NCBI RefSeq assembly: GCF_018336815.1
Contig: NZ_CP050497.1
Location: 62,001-126,000 of the forward strand
Direction: 5' to 3'
Source: Treponema vincentii
Lineage (GTDB): Bacteria; Spirochaetota; Spirochaetia; Treponematales; Treponemataceae
DNA: 64,000 nt
Part shown: positions 18,114-28,407 of the stretch, piece after piece
Layout: every line of letters begins with the position of its first letter
Numbering within the stretch: the first letter of the stretch is position 1
Translations under genes and position numbers: made by a program
Notes under the pieces: model-generated
What the model was told of the DNA's origin: nothing
Database searches by the model: none
What the model saw: the letters and a program-made list of their open reading frames with translations, nothing else

Positions 18114-18302
18114 TTACGCCTTAGCTTCGGCGGCCTTCTTGTTTTTCAGCATTGCACGGCCGACTTTAGAGATATTGACTTTCTTTCCGTCAATTTCCTG
18201 CTCATACAAGAGCTTAACTCCGGTCTGTCCGGTTACGGGGCAGGTTCCCCGCCCATGATTGGGAACGCTTTTAATTCCCTTTCCGCGATGTGCTTTCGAC
18301 AT
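18114..18302 (-). CDS. Small basic protein at the end of the ribosomal operon, unknown
   Basis: This 62-residue Lys/Arg/Gly-rich protein starts 3 nt after the rplQ stop and is followed by the operon terminator, so it is part of the ribosomal transcript. Its N-terminus (KAHRGKGIKSVPNHGRG) is RNA-binding in character, and CPVTGQTGVKLLYEQE recalls the CxVTG start of ribosomal protein L28 without being that protein. A small hypothetical protein at this place is, as far as I recall, seen in other treponemes. A ribosome-associated role is inference. Confidence 0.75.
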   Translation of the reverse strand: MSKAHRGKGIKSVPNHGRGTCPVTGQTGVKLLYEQEIDGKKVNISKVGRAMLKNKKAAEAKA

Positions 18303-18305
18303 AGT

Positions 18306-18749
18306 TTAGCCCTCCGCTGCCTTTGACTTTGCAGCGCCCTTGTCTGCACCGTCTTTCTTTGCATCTGCCGACTTCTTCGTGCTCTTATCGAGCGTATAGT
18401 CAACCAGCTCTAAAATTGCGACCTGTGCGGCATCACCCTCACGCAACCCTAATTTAAGTACGCGAGTATATCCGCCGTTCCGATCCTTCATGCGCGGACC
18501 GATGTCGGTAAACAATTTATTCAAGATTGCCTCATCCCAAATATAGGTTGCAGCCTGCCGCCGATTATGTACTGAATCGACTTTAGCACGGGTAATAAGC
18601 TTTTCTGCGGTTCTCCGAATCTCCATCGCCTTTTGTTTTGTCGTAGTAATCCGTTCGTACTTAAACAGTGATGTAACCATGTTACGATGCAATGCGCGGC
18701 GATGTGCACTGGTACGTGAAAGCGGATTAAAGCCGTTTTTATGCTTCAT
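18306..18749 (-). CDS. rplQ: 50S ribosomal protein L17
   Basis: The N-terminus [20 protein letters not shown] and the later [19 protein letters not shown] are diagnostic of L17. The 147 residues include a Lys/Ala-rich C-terminal tail after residue ~125, longer than the minimal L17. It overlaps the end of rpoA by 11 nt, indicating translational coupling. Confidence 0.95.
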   Translation of the reverse strand: MKHKNGFNPLSRTSAHRRALHRNMVTSLFKYERITTTKQKAMEIRRTAEKLITRAKVDSVHNRRQAATYIWDEAILNKLFTDIGPRMKDRNGGYTRVLKLGLREGDAAQVAILELVDYTLDKSTKKSADAKKDGADKGAAKSKAAEG

Positions 18750-19794
18750 CTGTTTCTTCCTTTTGTCTCGATAACTTGATCGAATTCTTTAAATGACTGT
18801 AATCAGTCATACCCAAACTCAAATTACGTTCCGCCAACTTTTCTTGTATTTCCTGCAAACTCTTCTTTCCGACATTTCGAGTTTTCGAAATCTCATCCTC
18901 GGTCATCATTGTCAAATCGCGGATTGTTGAAACGTTTGCGTTTTTCAAACAATTGGAAGCCCGCACGGAAAGATCAAGCTCGGTGATCGGTGTGTCAAGC
19001 AACTGCTTTATCATTTCATCGCTTTCATCGGCTTCATCATCACCGAGCAATTCATTTTCGTTGAAATTGACAAAAACGGTAAAATGTTCTTTCGCGATTT
19101 TTGCAGCTTCCGCTAAAGCGTCTTCAGGCCGTATCGTACCGTCCGTCCAGATTTCAAGTACAAGCTTGTCATAATCGTTGCGCTGCCCTACTCTACACGG
19201 CTGAATTTCATAGCTGACTTTCCGAACCGGGCTAAAGATGGTATCCAACGAAATTGTTCCGACCACTTCAACGTATTTTTCATTCGTTTCTGCCGGTACA
19301 TAACCGCGGCCGAAATCAACCTGAACCTCTATCTCAATATGAGCATTTTCCATCAACTCCATAATATGGAGATCGCCGGATAAAATTTCAAGTTGACCGG
19401 GTTTTGCAAAATCGGCTGCACTAACGGAGCAGGGACCTTTAAAATCAAACAAAAAGACATCTTGCTCAATCTCATTCGGGAGCCGCAGCCGCATTTGTTT
19501 CAGGTTATTCAAAACTTCCATCGTGTCTTCGGTTACGTTTGGAATTGCTTCAAACTCGCTTGAGATACCATGCGGAACATCATCATCACCGTAAGAGGTA
19601 ATCTTTACAGCGGAAATAGCATACCCTTGTATCGAAGACAACAAAACACGCCGCAAACAATTGCCGATCGTTGTACCGAAGCCTGTTTCAAAGGGAGACG
19701 CCGTAAACTTACCATAGCTGTCATTCGAGACATCTGCCGCAAATTCCAGACCTTTTGGTTTTTTGAATCCTTTCAAAAGATTTTTACGAGCCAT
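18739..19794 (-). CDS. rpoA: RNA polymerase alpha subunit
   Basis: The N-terminal assembly domain carries [20 protein letters not shown] (about 37-57). The C-terminal DNA-binding domain has [19 protein letters not shown] and [12 protein letters not shown] (about 275-335). The 351 residues are slightly longer than E. coli RpoA through an acidic linker (DDEADESDE near 255). It follows rpsK after 15 nt; rpsD, usually between them in other phyla, is absent. Confidence 0.97.
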   Translation of the reverse strand: MARKNLLKGFKKPKGLEFAADVSNDSYGKFTASPFETGFGTTIGNCLRRVLLSSIQGYAISAVKITSYGDDDVPHGISSEFEAIPNVTEDTMEVLNNLKQMRLRLPNEIEQDVFLFDFKGPCSVSAADFAKPGQLEILSGDLHIMELMENAHIEIEVQVDFGRGYVPAETNEKYVEVVGTISLDTIFSPVRKVSYEIQPCRVGQRNDYDKLVLEIWTDGTIRPEDALAEAAKIAKEHFTVFVNFNENELLGDDEADESDEMIKQLLDTPITELDLSVRASNCLKNANVSTIRDLTMMTEDEISKTRNVGKKSLQEIQEKLAERNLSLGMTDYSHLKNSIKLSRQKEETDEA

Positions 19795-19809
19795 TTAAAC
19801 TCCTTTTTA

Positions 19810-20193
19810 TTAGATGCGGCGGGTCTTGCGGGGACGGCAACCGTTATGCGGAATAGGGGTTACGTCATTAATAGAGCGAACTTTTAACCCCATAACGCCA
19901 AGTGTTCTAATTGCGGATTCGCGGCCGACACCGGGTCCCTTCACAAATACGTGAACTTCCCGTAATCCATACTGCTGAACACGCTGTACAGCCGTTTCCG
20001 CGACTGTCTGTGCAGCAAAGGGGGTGGATTTTTTCGCACCGTTAAATCCCAGACCGCCGGAGGATGCCCAAGACAGCGCATTGCCCTTCAAATCGGTTAT
20101 GGTAATAATGGTATTATTAAAGGTTGCCTGAATATAGACATTTCCTTCATATACGCTTTTCTTTTCTTTTCGTTTTTTTGCAGTTGTAGCCAC
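19810..20193 (-). CDS. rpsK: 30S ribosomal protein S11
   Basis: [20 protein letters not shown] and the C-terminal [19 protein letters not shown] (with the asparagine-glycine site modified to isoaspartate in some species) identify S11. The length, 127 residues, is standard. It lies between rpsM and rpoA. Confidence 0.97.
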   Translation of the reverse strand: MATTAKKRKEKKSVYEGNVYIQATFNNTIITITDLKGNALSWASSGGLGFNGAKKSTPFAAQTVAETAVQRVQQYGLREVHVFVKGPGVGRESAIRTLGVMGLKVRSINDVTPIPHNGCRPRKTRRI

Positions 20194-20209
20194 AGCTTAT
20201 CCTCCAAAA

Positions 20210-20575
20210 TTACTTCTTCTTACCTGCAACGGTCTTCTTCTTACCTTTGCGAGTACGGGAATTGGTTCTTGTACGTTGTCCGCGGACGGGCAAACCCTTT
20301 CGATGCCGAAGACCGCGATAGCAACCGATATCCATCAAGCGTTTGATGTTTAAGGCAACTTCGGTGCGAAGCCGACCTTCAACCTTGTAATCCTGATCGA
20401 TAACGGCACGGATAGCGGCAAGTTCATCTTGATTTAAATCGTTGATCATCCGCATCGGATCAATTTTCGACTTTTCGCAAATTGCTTTTGCAGATGAGTG
20501 AGATATTCCATAGATATACGTCAACGCGATATTAACATGTTTATTGGGGAGGTCGACCCCAGAAATACGAGCCAT
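20210..20575 (-). CDS. rpsM: 30S ribosomal protein S13
   Basis: [20 protein letters not shown] and [19 protein letters not shown] identify S13, which contacts the head of the small subunit and the P-site tRNA. It has 121 residues with the expected basic C-terminal tail. Confidence 0.97.
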   Translation of the reverse strand: MARISGVDLPNKHVNIALTYIYGISHSSAKAICEKSKIDPMRMINDLNQDELAAIRAVIDQDYKVEGRLRTEVALNIKRLMDIGCYRGLRHRKGLPVRGQRTRTNSRTRKGKKKTVAGKKK

Positions 20576-20591
20576 TCTTCAGTTTCCTCCA

Positions 20592-20705
20592 TTAGCCTTG
20601 GCGCTGCTTGTGTTTGGGATTAGTGCAGATAATCCGCACAATTCCGTTGCGTTTAATAACCTTACATTTATCGCAAATAGGCTTTACGCTGGTTCTTACT
20701 TTCAT
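20592..20705 (-). CDS. rpmJ: 50S ribosomal protein L36
   Basis: This 37-residue frame reads [20 protein letters not shown] and ends NPKHKQRQG. The zinc ligands C-x2-C ... C-x4-H are intact, so it is the zinc-binding form. It lies between secY and rpsM with a Shine-Dalgarno-like AAGGAG before the ATG at 20705. Confidence 0.95.
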   Translation of the reverse strand: MKVRTSVKPICDKCKVIKRNGIVRIICTNPKHKQRQG

Positions 20706-20747
20706 ATTGTTTTTCTCCTTAACAAAAGAATAACCTTTCCCGAAATA

Positions 20748-22067
20748 CTACAGATTCCGTGATCTGAGCTTTCCTCGTTTTACCAACCCCTCGTGATGGT
20801 GCATTTTAAGCTGCGCTTCGATTTGACTCATCGTATCAAGATCAACGCCAACCAAAATAAGAAGCGAGGTTCCGCCCATCAGCATCGAAATCGATTGAGG
20901 GAAGCCGAAAATGGTCTGTATTACAGTCGGCAAGACGGCAATCAGCGCCAAATACAACGAACCGGGTAAAATCAGCCGGTTTAAAATCCGCTGCAAGTAT
21001 TCCTCGGTTTTATCGGTTCTAATTCCGGGAATAGAGCCTCCGTTTTCCCTTATCTGCTTTGCAATTTCTGTGGGGTTTAACGAAATCTGTGTATAAAAAT
21101 ATGCAAAAAACACAATAAGGATCAAATAGAAAATATTGTACCACAAACCGTTCGGGCGCAAGAAATGAGCAAGACTGTTCAGCCAGCGAACATTCGGTCC
21201 TATCGTTGTCGCAATCGAAATCGGGAACGTCAAAAACGATGAGGCAAAGATGATCGGAATAACACCCGACGGATTGATCTTAAACGGAATGTAGGTGTTT
21301 TGACCGCCATACATTTTCCGTCCGACAACCCGCTTCGCATAGTGCACCGGTATCTTCCGTTGCCCTTGCTGCTCATAAACAACCAGTACGATAATACCGA
21401 CAAACATAATCAACGCGATAACGACAAAAACGAGGTTCAATTCTCCGAGCCGCACCAGCCGGATCATCTGCGAAACGGCATGGGGTAACCGGACAATAAT
21501 ACCCGCAAAGATAATCATCGAAATACCGTTTCCGATACCGCGCGCCGTAATCTGCTCGCCCAACCAAACCGTTATCATAGTACCCGTCGTTACGGTAAGC
21601 ATCGTAACAAAGATGTACATAAACCGGCTTTGAAGCACGATAGCGCCGGGTATCGAATAGGCATAGAAAGTTACCGCATACGATTGAATCAACGCGACAA
21701 ACACGGTAAGGATTCGCGTCCATACCTGTATCTTTTTCCGGCCGCCGTCATCTTCCGCAATCTTTTTCAAACTCGGAAATACGAACAACGCAAGCTGCAT
21801 CAAAATTTGAGTTGAGATATACGGCATAACGCCAAGCATGAATACGGAAAAGTTGGAGAACGCCCCGCCGACAAAGAAGTCCATATAATCGACAAAAGCA
21901 TTTCCCCGTACCTGCGATTGAAAATATGCCGATAAGGCGTGGGGATCAATACCGGGAATAGTAAGTACCGATCCCAAGCGGAATACAATCAAAATTCCAA
22001 TCGTAAACAGGATGCGGTCGCGTAATTCTTTTATCCGAAATACATTTACAAGTGCATTGTTAGCCAT
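20748..22067 (-). CDS. secY: Preprotein translocase subunit SecY
   Basis: The 439 residues hold ten hydrophobic segments, the N-terminal IPGIDPHALSAYF start, a plug-region pattern FSVFMLGVMPYISTQILMQL and the conserved IPIIFASSFLTFP and LNPTEIAKQI segments. It is the channel of the Sec system in the inner membrane. It sits between rplO and rpmJ. Adenylate kinase, methionine aminopeptidase and infA, often next in other bacteria, are missing here. Confidence 0.97.
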   Translation of the reverse strand: MANNALVNVFRIKELRDRILFTIGILIVFRLGSVLTIPGIDPHALSAYFQSQVRGNAFVDYMDFFVGGAFSNFSVFMLGVMPYISTQILMQLALFVFPSLKKIAEDDGGRKKIQVWTRILTVFVALIQSYAVTFYAYSIPGAIVLQSRFMYIFVTMLTVTTGTMITVWLGEQITARGIGNGISMIIFAGIIVRLPHAVSQMIRLVRLGELNLVFVVIALIMFVGIIVLVVYEQQGQRKIPVHYAKRVVGRKMYGGQNTYIPFKINPSGVIPIIFASSFLTFPISIATTIGPNVRWLNSLAHFLRPNGLWYNIFYLILIVFFAYFYTQISLNPTEIAKQIRENGGSIPGIRTDKTEEYLQRILNRLILPGSLYLALIAVLPTVIQTIFGFPQSISMLMGGTSLLILVGVDLDTMSQIEAQLKMHHHEGLVKRGKLRSRNL

Positions 22068-22084
22068 GTATGAAGCCCGCCTAC

Positions 22085-22538
22085 CTAGCCGTTCTGTTTA
22101 ACGACTGTCCCGCCGGCTTTTTCAATCTTTGCTTGCGCCTGTGCGGAAACTTTATCTACATCAACCGTCAACTTTTTTGTAATATCGCCGGAAGCGAGCA
22201 CTTTTACCAAAGCCGTTTGCTTTTTCAGCAGCCCCTTTTCTTTCAGCGTTTCTTTATTAACGGTTTCCCCATCGGAATACTTTTCATCGATCATAAATAA
22301 ATTTACAACCGAATATGTTTCCTTAAAGGGATAGTTGGAAAAGCCTTTTTTTCGCAACGCGGCGATACAACGGCATTTGTCCGCCTTCAAAACCGATATA
22401 GGTTTTGCCGCCGGATCGTGCATTCTGGCCTTTGTTTCCCTTACCCGATGTCGTTCCCCGACCGGATGAAGAACCGCGGCCTACAATGCGCTTTTTCTTA
22501 TTTGCCCCTTTCGGCGCATTCAATATAAAATCAGACAT
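22085..22538 (-). CDS. rplO: 50S ribosomal protein L15, interrupted by one extra A
   Basis: The N-terminal part (from 22538) reads [20 protein letters not shown] and [16 protein letters not shown], then shifts frame at an A7 run (T7 on plus at 22346-22352). Removing one A gives [19 protein letters not shown], the normal L15 continuation, to the stop at 22085 and a 150-residue protein of normal length. As it stands the frame would end after 71 residues. L15 is a late-assembly large-subunit protein in a single-copy operon, so a true null is unlikely. The tract repeats the pattern seen in rpsS, alaS and the gene at 1-1825. Confidence 0.93.
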
Positions 22539-22723
22539 TAATCAAGCTCCTCTGTTTCAACTAAGTGAGAAACCGCCCGTACCATACCTAAGATGGCGGG
22601 AGAAGCGGAGTGCTCAACTACGGAATGCAATTTTCCAAGCCCCAAGGAACGGACGGTCGCGCGAACCGGCTTTTTTTGTCCAATGGTACTTTTAACTAAC
22701 GTAATCCGAATTTTCTTTGCCAT
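22538..22723 (-). CDS. rpmD: 50S ribosomal protein L30
   Basis: The 61-residue protein has [34 protein letters not shown] and [14 protein letters not shown], the L30 pattern. Its stop overlaps the rplO start codon by one base, showing coupling. Confidence 0.95.
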   Translation of the reverse strand: MAKKIRITLVKSTIGQKKPVRATVRSLGLGKLHSVVEHSASPAILGMVRAVSHLVETEELD

Positions 22724-22726
22724 AGT

Positions 22727-23248
22727 TTACCCCCAGACATCCGTAATAGACTTTCCGCGGTTCTTAGCAATCGTTTTAGCATCCATTAATCCCGATGCAG
22801 CCTCGAAAGTCGCCCGCACCACATTTACTGCGGAGTTTGACCCCAAGGATTTTGAAAGAACATTCGCTGCTCCGGCTGCTTCCATAATTGCACGAATAGT
22901 ACCGCCTGCAATAATTCCCGTACCGGAACGGGCAGGGCGAAGCAATACCGAAGAACCCTTGAACTTAGCCTGCACTTCATGCGGAATAGTGCCGTTTTTC
23001 AGCGGGATATAAATCATATTGGCTTTCGCCTTTTCAATGCTCTTCTTAATGGCCTGGCTTACATCATTCGCCTTGCCGAAACCGTATCCCACGTGTCCGT
23101 TCTGATCACCGACAACCGTTAAAGCGGAAAAAGAGAAACGGCGGCCGCCCTTTACAACCTTTGCAGTCCGGTTTAACTTAACCAGCTTTTCTACCAGTTC
23201 CTTCTCGCGATGCGAACTGTCTCTGTTAAAATCTTTCTGACGATCCAT
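22727..23248 (-). CDS. rpsE: 30S ribosomal protein S5
   Basis: The double-stranded-RNA-binding N-terminal domain (RTAKVVKGGRRFSFSALTVV) and the C-terminal SLGSNSAVNVVRATFEA identify S5, involved in decoding fidelity. The 173 residues are typical. Confidence 0.97.
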   Translation of the reverse strand: MDRQKDFNRDSSHREKELVEKLVKLNRTAKVVKGGRRFSFSALTVVGDQNGHVGYGFGKANDVSQAIKKSIEKAKANMIYIPLKNGTIPHEVQAKFKGSSVLLRPARSGTGIIAGGTIRAIMEAAGAANVLSKSLGSNSAVNVVRATFEAASGLMDAKTIAKNRGKSITDVWG

Positions 23249-23256
23249 ATCCGCTC

Positions 23257-23619
23257 CTAGAAATTTATTCCCGCTTTACGGGCACCGTCTGCAACTGCCT
23301 GTACCACACCATGATACAGATAACCGTTCCGATCAAAAACAACTGTCGTAATATTCTTTTCCTTGAGGCGGCGACCGAGTTCTTCCCCAATCTTTGCCCC
23401 TGATTCAGTGTTTGCCTTCAACGGCTTAAAATCTTTTTCAAGCGTTGAAACTGAAGCGATGGTGATGCGTGCATCATCATCGATAACCTGCACCGAAATA
23501 TTCTTATTACTGCGGAACACAGTCATACGCGGACGTTCAGCTGTTCCATAAATCCGTTTACGGATATGAACTTTACGCTTAAATCTCTTTCTATCTTTCT
23601 CGATTCGCTTTTTAAACAT
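23257..23619 (-). CDS. rplR: 50S ribosomal protein L18
   Basis: [20 protein letters not shown] and [20 protein letters not shown] are L18 signatures; this protein binds 5S rRNA. It has 120 residues with the usual basic N-terminus. Confidence 0.97.
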   Translation of the reverse strand: MFKKRIEKDRKRFKRKVHIRKRIYGTAERPRMTVFRSNKNISVQVIDDDARITIASVSTLEKDFKPLKANTESGAKIGEELGRRLKEKNITTVVFDRNGYLYHGVVQAVADGARKAGINF

Positions 23620-23630
23620 AGTACCTATCC

Positions 23631-24173
23631 TTATTTAACACCGGTCTTACCGACTTTGCGTTTAATGACTTCGGTTTCATAACGGATACCCTTTCCCTTG
23701 TAGGGTTCGGGTAATCTGAGTTTACGGATCTGCGCTGCAAATTCGCCGACTTTTTCCTTGTCAATACCGGAGATAATAATTTTATTTCCCTGCGGTTCAA
23801 CCTTTACTTCAATGCCTTCGGGGATCAATGCGATAAAATCGTTTGAATAGCCCAAAGCCATTACCAACAGTTTGCCCTGCACTTCGGCACGGTAACCGAC
23901 GCCGTTTACAACCAAGGTTTTAGAAAAGCCCTGACTGACGCCCACGACCATATTGTGAATTAAATTCCGATACAGACCGTGAAACGAACGGGCTTCTTTG
24001 GTATCGTTCACCCGCGTTACGGAAACCTCAGAGTTTTCAAGCTTTACCTGTACCAGAGAATTATAGGTACGGGAAAGTTTCCCCTTGGGGCCTTCAACGG
24101 TCAACGCACCATCGGCAATATTGATTTTTACTCCGGCAGGAACAGCTACCGGAAGTTTTCCAATTCTTGACAC
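23631..24173 (-). CDS. rplF: 50S ribosomal protein L6
   Basis: [39 protein letters not shown] and the C-terminal [20 protein letters not shown] mark L6. The length is 180 residues, with both L6 repeats present. Confidence 0.97.
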   Translation of the reverse strand: MSRIGKLPVAVPAGVKINIADGALTVEGPKGKLSRTYNSLVQVKLENSEVSVTRVNDTKEARSFHGLYRNLIHNMVVGVSQGFSKTLVVNGVGYRAEVQGKLLVMALGYSNDFIALIPEGIEVKVEPQGNKIIISGIDKEKVGEFAAQIRKLRLPEPYKGKGIRYETEVIKRKVGKTGVK

Positions 24174-24182
24174 AGTCGCCTC

Positions 24183-24581
24183 CTACCAAACTTTGCAGAT
24201 AAGCTCGCCGCCAACCTGCTTTTCGCTTGCGTGCTTGCCGGTGATAACGCCCACCGAAGTTGAAAGAATAAGAGTACCGTACCCGTTATATACGCGGGGA
24301 AGCATCTTATATCCTGAATATACGCGGCGTCCGGGTGTAGACACTTTTTCAATACCATGAATAACGGGTAATTCATTATCATCGTATTTTAAAAACATCC
24401 GGATCGTACTTGCGCCGGCTTCGTTAAGTCTTTTAAAGTTCTTAATAAAACCTTCGGTTTTCAAAATCTTCACAATTTCAAGTTTTAACTTTGAAGAAGG
24501 CACATCGACTTTCTCATGACCGGCTGCCGCTGCATTCCGAATCTTTGTAAGCATATCTGCGACGGGATCTGAAACGCTCAT
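24183..24581 (-). CDS. rpsH: 30S ribosomal protein S8
   Basis: [20 protein letters not shown] and the C-terminal [20 protein letters not shown] identify S8, which binds the central domain of 16S rRNA. It has 132 residues. Confidence 0.97.
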   Translation of the reverse strand: MSVSDPVADMLTKIRNAAAAGHEKVDVPSSKLKLEIVKILKTEGFIKNFKRLNEAGASTIRMFLKYDDNELPVIHGIEKVSTPGRRVYSGYKMLPRVYNGYGTLILSTSVGVITGKHASEKQVGGELICKVW

Positions 24582-24591
24582 TTTTTACCTC

Positions 24592-24777
24592 CTACCAACT
24601 TGATTTTGTAACGCCAGGTATCTGGCCTTCACTTGCTAATTTGCGAAAACAAATACGGCACATCTGAAATTTTCTCATATATCCGCGCGGACGGCCGCAT
24701 ACTCTGCAGCGATTATATTGGCGGCTGGAATACTTCGGCGTGCTGTTTGCCTTATTTATCATTGCTGTTGTTGCCAT
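24592..24777 (-). CDS. rpsN: 30S ribosomal protein S14, zinc-binding type
   Basis: The 61-residue short form has [22 protein letters not shown], giving the CxxC...CxxC zinc site, and ends [11 protein letters not shown]. It is the C+ (type Z) variant. Confidence 0.96.
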   Translation of the reverse strand: MATTAMINKANSTPKYSSRQYNRCRVCGRPRGYMRKFQMCRICFRKLASEGQIPGVTKSSW

Positions 24778-24788
24778 GAAAACCTCTC

Positions 24789-25340
24789 TTACTTTCTAAA
24801 GGGCATGCCGAACTTCAAAAGAAGCGCCCGCGCCTCTTTATCGGTTTTTGCCGTCGTTACGACATTGATATTCAAACCTGCAATCTTTTCGATTTTATCA
24901 AAGTCGATTTCAGGGAAAATAATCTGTTCCGTAACACCTAATGAATAATTTCCTCTCCCGTCAAACCCGTTCGGATTGACACCGCGGAAATCCTTAACAC
25001 GAGGCAGCGCAACATTAATAAACCGATCCAAAAATTCATACATTTTGGCGCCGCGTAATGTTACCATCGCCCCGATCTCATGCCCTTCACGAAGTTTAAA
25101 GTTAGCGATACTTTTCTTTGCCTTTGTTTTTACCGCTTTTTGGCCGGTAATAGTACCAAGATCGGTTACCGCAGCATCAAGCAATTTTTTATTTGTCAAT
25201 GCTTCGCCAACCCCCATACTGAGTACGATTTTAACAAGCTTCGGCACCTGCATAACCGTAGTATAGCCGAACTCTTTTGTAAGCTCAGGCGTTATCGTTT
25301 CCGTATAGATTTTCTTAAGCCGTGGCACATAATTGCTCAT
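24789..25340 (-). CDS. rplE: 50S ribosomal protein L5
   Basis: [40 protein letters not shown] and the C-terminal [14 protein letters not shown] match L5, a 5S rRNA-binding protein. The length is 183 residues. Its start codon overlaps the rplX stop by one base. Confidence 0.97.
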   Translation of the reverse strand: MSNYVPRLKKIYTETITPELTKEFGYTTVMQVPKLVKIVLSMGVGEALTNKKLLDAAVTDLGTITGQKAVKTKAKKSIANFKLREGHEIGAMVTLRGAKMYEFLDRFINVALPRVKDFRGVNPNGFDGRGNYSLGVTEQIIFPEIDFDKIEKIAGLNINVVTTAKTDKEARALLLKFGMPFRK

Positions 25341-25654
25341 TATAATACTTCTCCACCCTTACGGCAAAAACGCACTTTTTTATCGCCGTCCATCTTATAT
25401 CCAATGCGAGATACGCCGCTTTTCTTACCGACTATCATGACATTTGAAATATGTATCGGCATCTCGATTTCGGCAATTCCGCCCTGATCCTGCTGAGAAC
25501 GCTTGCGCATTGCTTTTTTCCCCATATTGATGCCCTGAATAATCACTTGATTCTTTTCAGGTAAAACACGCAATACGGCGCCGCGCTTTCCTTTCTCGCT
25601 TCCCGCAATCACTTCTACCGTATCGTTCTTACGGATCTTGATTTTTCCTTCCAT
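25340..25654 (-). CDS. rplX: 50S ribosomal protein L24
   Basis: A KOW domain ([20 protein letters not shown]) followed by [20 protein letters not shown] identifies L24, an assembly initiator of the large subunit. It has 104 residues. Confidence 0.97.
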   Translation of the reverse strand: MEGKIKIRKNDTVEVIAGSEKGKRGAVLRVLPEKNQVIIQGINMGKKAMRKRSQQDQGGIAEIEMPIHISNVMIVGKKSGVSRIGYKMDGDKKVRFCRKGGEVL

Positions 25655-25669
25655 AAATACTCAATCTCC

Positions 25670-26038
25670 TTATAGAACTTCAGGCGCAAGCGATACGATT
25701 TTCATAAAATCCATATCACGCAGCTCGCGCGCGACAGGCCCGAAAACACGCTTACCCTTGGGGTTCTTATTCGCATCGACCAATACACAAGCGTTATCGT
25801 CAAAGCGGATATATGTCCCGTCGGGACGGCGATATTCTTTAGAAACGCGGACGATAACCGCTTTTTCTACAGAACCCTTTTTAATTGTAGACGTCGGAAG
25901 GGCATCCTTTACCGCTACTACAATAATATCACCGATACCGGCATACCGGCGGTGAGATCCGCCGAGCACCTTAATACACTGTACAATTTTTGCACCCGAG
26001 TTATCGGCAACGTTTAATCTTGTTTCTACTTGAACCAT
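25670..26038 (-). CDS. rplN: 50S ribosomal protein L14
   Basis: [30 protein letters not shown] and the C-terminal [12 protein letters not shown] are the L14 pattern. At 122 residues it is the standard length. Confidence 0.97.
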   Translation of the reverse strand: MVQVETRLNVADNSGAKIVQCIKVLGGSHRRYAGIGDIIVVAVKDALPTSTIKKGSVEKAVIVRVSKEYRRPDGTYIRFDDNACVLVDANKNPKGKRVFGPVARELRDMDFMKIVSLAPEVL

Positions 26039-26059
26039 AATATAGACGCTCCTTACTCG

Positions 26060-26332
26060 TTATTTTGCACGCTCAATAATCTCCGCCAAACGCCAGCATT
26101 TTTCCTTGCTGATCGGACGGTTCTCTACAATACGCACCGTATCACCAATGTGAGCTGTATTTTGTTCGTCATGCGCCTTATACTTTTTTGTATTGAGCAC
26201 ATACTTTTTATACAGCCGATGAAGTTTCTTGGTAGCGACCTGCACAACAATGGTTTTATCCATTTTATCGCTGGTTACCAAACCAACAAACTCGCGGTTC
26301 CCGGATTTCTTTTTTGCCGTTGTTTCTTCCAC
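26060..26332 (-). CDS. rpsQ: 30S ribosomal protein S17
   Basis: [20 protein letters not shown] and [19 protein letters not shown] identify S17. A GTG start at 26332, 7 nt after AGGAG and just past the rpmC stop, is preferred over the GTG at 26353 inside rpmC. This gives ~90 residues. Confidence 0.95.
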   Translation of the reverse strand: MEETTAKKKSGNREFVGLVTSDKMDKTIVVQVATKKLHRLYKKYVLNTKKYKAHDEQNTAHIGDTVRIVENRPISKEKCWRLAEIIERAK

Positions 26333-26342
26333 GGGCCTGCTC

Positions 26343-26549
26343 CTACTCTGCACTTACACCGGCCAGTTCTTTCTGCCGGATAAATGTGTTCAGCGCTGCA
26401 ATTTCGCGGCGCATAGACCGTTTCAGCATAGGGTTTTCTACGTGTCCCACTACAAACTGAAACCTCAAATCCATATATTTTTGTTTAAGTTCGCTCCGCT
26501 TTGCCACCAATTCGGCAAGGGATAAATCTTTATAGTTCGGCTTTTTCAT
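26343..26549 (-). CDS. rpmC: 50S ribosomal protein L29
   Basis: The 68-residue two-helix protein has [20 protein letters not shown] and [20 protein letters not shown], typical of L29 at the exit tunnel. Confidence 0.96.
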   Translation of the reverse strand: MKKPNYKDLSLAELVAKRSELKQKYMDLRFQFVVGHVENPMLKRSMRREIAALNTFIRQKELAGVSAE

Positions 26550-26564
26550 TCGGAAAACTCCATC

Positions 26565-26984
26565 TTAGTTATCGCGCGGCTGCTCGGCAAAGCGTGTCTT
26601 AAACGGAAGTTTACTTCCTGCCAAACGCATAGCCTCTTCCGCAAGCGAGCGATCAATACCGGTAAGCTCAAACAGCACCGTTCCGGGTCTTACAACAGCG
26701 ACCCAATATTCCGGAGCACCCTTACCTTTACCCATACGTGTTTCAGCCGGTTTTTTCGTATACGGCTTATCGGGGAATACACGTATCCACAACTTACCGC
26801 CGCGCTTTACCTTTCTGTTTAAAGCAACACGAGCAGCTTCGAGCTGGCGATTAGTCAGCCAAAAGGGTTCAAGCGATACCAATGCAAATTCACCGAAGTC
26901 GATATGATTACACCGCGTTGCGTTTCCCTTAACTCTACCGCGCTGAATTTTGCGGTATTTTACTCTCTTAGGACTTAAAGCCAT
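26565..26984 (-). CDS. rplP: 50S ribosomal protein L16
   Basis: [40 protein letters not shown] and [17 protein letters not shown] mark L16, near the peptidyl-transferase centre. The length is 139 residues. It starts 3 nt after rpsC. Confidence 0.97.
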   Translation of the reverse strand: MALSPKRVKYRKIQRGRVKGNATRCNHIDFGEFALVSLEPFWLTNRQLEAARVALNRKVKRGGKLWIRVFPDKPYTKKPAETRMGKGKGAPEYWVAVVRPGTVLFELTGIDRSLAEEAMRLAGSKLPFKTRFAEQPRDN

Positions 26985-26987
26985 CGC

Positions 26988-27728
26988 TTAATCCCTCCCT
27001 GCTTCCGCACGCTCGCCGCGGCCCTTTTCCGACCGAGGAGCGCGTTCCTTGCGCTGTTTTTTTAACAATAAACCGGCGTCATCTTTTTGGTCGCTGCCGT
27101 ACATCATACCGCTATAGAGCCAAACTTTTACACCGATTTTCCCGTAGGTGGTATGCGCTTCCGCAAAACCGTAGTCGATATCCGCACGGAGTGTGTGCAA
27201 CGGTATTCGCCCTTCCTTCATTTCTTCGGTTCGGGACATTTCAGCGCCGCCGAGACGGCCTGAAACACGGATTTTAATTCCCTGTGCACCGGCCTTCATC
27301 GTAGAAAAGCAGCCTTGCTTTAAGGCTTTTCTAAAAGAGGCGCGCCCCATCAGCTGACGAGCAACATTCTGGGCAACGAGAGAAGCATTCAATTCAGCAC
27401 GCTTCACCTCTTTAATCTTGATCTGAACTTTTTTATTCAGCTCTTTCTGAATAATAGCGCCGATTTTTTCAATATTGGCACCTTTCGTTCCGATGATAAC
27501 ACCCGGCCGCGCAGTATGAATAACAATTGTTACACGCTGAGGATGACGGATGATTTCGATGTCGGCGACATCCGCATTTTTACACTCAGGCATCGTCTGG
27601 AGCATTGCGCGAATCTTTAAGTCTTCGTGCAACAAATCTGCGTATTCTCTCGGACTTGCATACCAGCGAGACGCCCATGTTTTGTTAATTCCAAGTCTTA
27701 ACCCGATAGGGTTTACTTTCTGTCCCAT
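26988..27728 (-). CDS. rpsC: 30S ribosomal protein S3
   Basis: [20 protein letters not shown], the KH domain with [18 protein letters not shown], and [20 protein letters not shown] identify S3. The 246 residues include a charged C-terminal tail. Confidence 0.97.
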   Translation of the reverse strand: MGQKVNPIGLRLGINKTWASRWYASPREYADLLHEDLKIRAMLQTMPECKNADVADIEIIRHPQRVTIVIHTARPGVIIGTKGANIEKIGAIIQKELNKKVQIKIKEVKRAELNASLVAQNVARQLMGRASFRKALKQGCFSTMKAGAQGIKIRVSGRLGGAEMSRTEEMKEGRIPLHTLRADIDYGFAEAHTTYGKIGVKVWLYSGMMYGSDQKDDAGLLLKKQRKERAPRSEKGRGERAEAGRD

Positions 27729-27730
27729 AC

Positions 27731-28096
27731 TTACGCTCCCGCCTTTTCGTCAACTATTACCGTAATGTGACACATTCGTTTTAATTGAACATCCGCACGT
27801 CCGCGGCCGCGGCACCATAAGCGCTTAAGTCTCGGTCCTTCATCAATACGGATCTCTTTGATATAGAGCATATCTTCATCCAGTTTTTTATTACCGTTCA
27901 AAGCATTCGAAGCAGCAGACTTAACCGTCTGTGAAATCAGCGCTGCCCCTTTATTGGGTATGTGCTCTAAGATCGCCATTGCATCGGTATAAGACTTGCG
28001 TTTAATCACATTCGCAACCGGTCGAACTTTTGTCGGAGAAGCAATAAAATACTTTATCGTAGCGCGGTAACCGTTTTTTGCAGTTGTTTCAGCCAT
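27731..28096 (-). CDS. rplV: 50S ribosomal protein L22
   Basis: The core [20 protein letters not shown] and the C-terminal [20 protein letters not shown] (tip loop and hook) are L22 features. ATG 28096 with AGGTGG upstream is preferred over a GTG at 28105. The protein has ~121 residues. Confidence 0.96.
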   Translation of the reverse strand: MAETTAKNGYRATIKYFIASPTKVRPVANVIKRKSYTDAMAILEHIPNKGAALISQTVKSAASNALNGNKKLDEDMLYIKEIRIDEGPRLKRLWCRGRGRADVQLKRMCHITVIVDEKAGA

Positions 28097-28105
28097 TATT
28101 TCCAC

Positions 28106-28397
28106 CTACTTTTTCGCCGCTTTTTTATCCGAGCCGCCATGCCCGCGGAAAATACGGGTGGGAGCAAACTCGCCAAGCTTGTGTCCAACAAATTCCTCTG
28201 TGATATACACAGGGATCCATGATTTACCGTTGTATACCGAAATAGTAAAACCAACCATCTCAGGTATAATCGTGGAGCATCGGGAGTAAGACTTAACCAT
28301 CTTTTTCGTTTTCTGATCTCCCGTCTTGCTCATTTCAACAACCTTTTTGTACAGGCTTTTTTCTACAAAAGGGCCTTTTTTTAACAGATCTTGACAT
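28106..28397 (-). CDS. rpsS: 30S ribosomal protein S19, interrupted by one extra A
   Basis: The open frame visible without correction (28106-28333) lacks the first ~20 residues of S19. Upstream, ATG 28397 with GGGAG before it opens MSRSVKK and then hits an A7 run (T7 on plus at 28376-28382). Removing one A gives [20 protein letters not shown], the universal S19 N-terminus, joined to [20 protein letters not shown] and a 96-residue product. As written, translation from the true start would stop after about 20 residues. S19 is essential in the small-subunit head, so an assembly error or slippage rescue is expected. Confidence 0.93.
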
Positions 28398-28407
28398 TCT
28401 CTACTCC

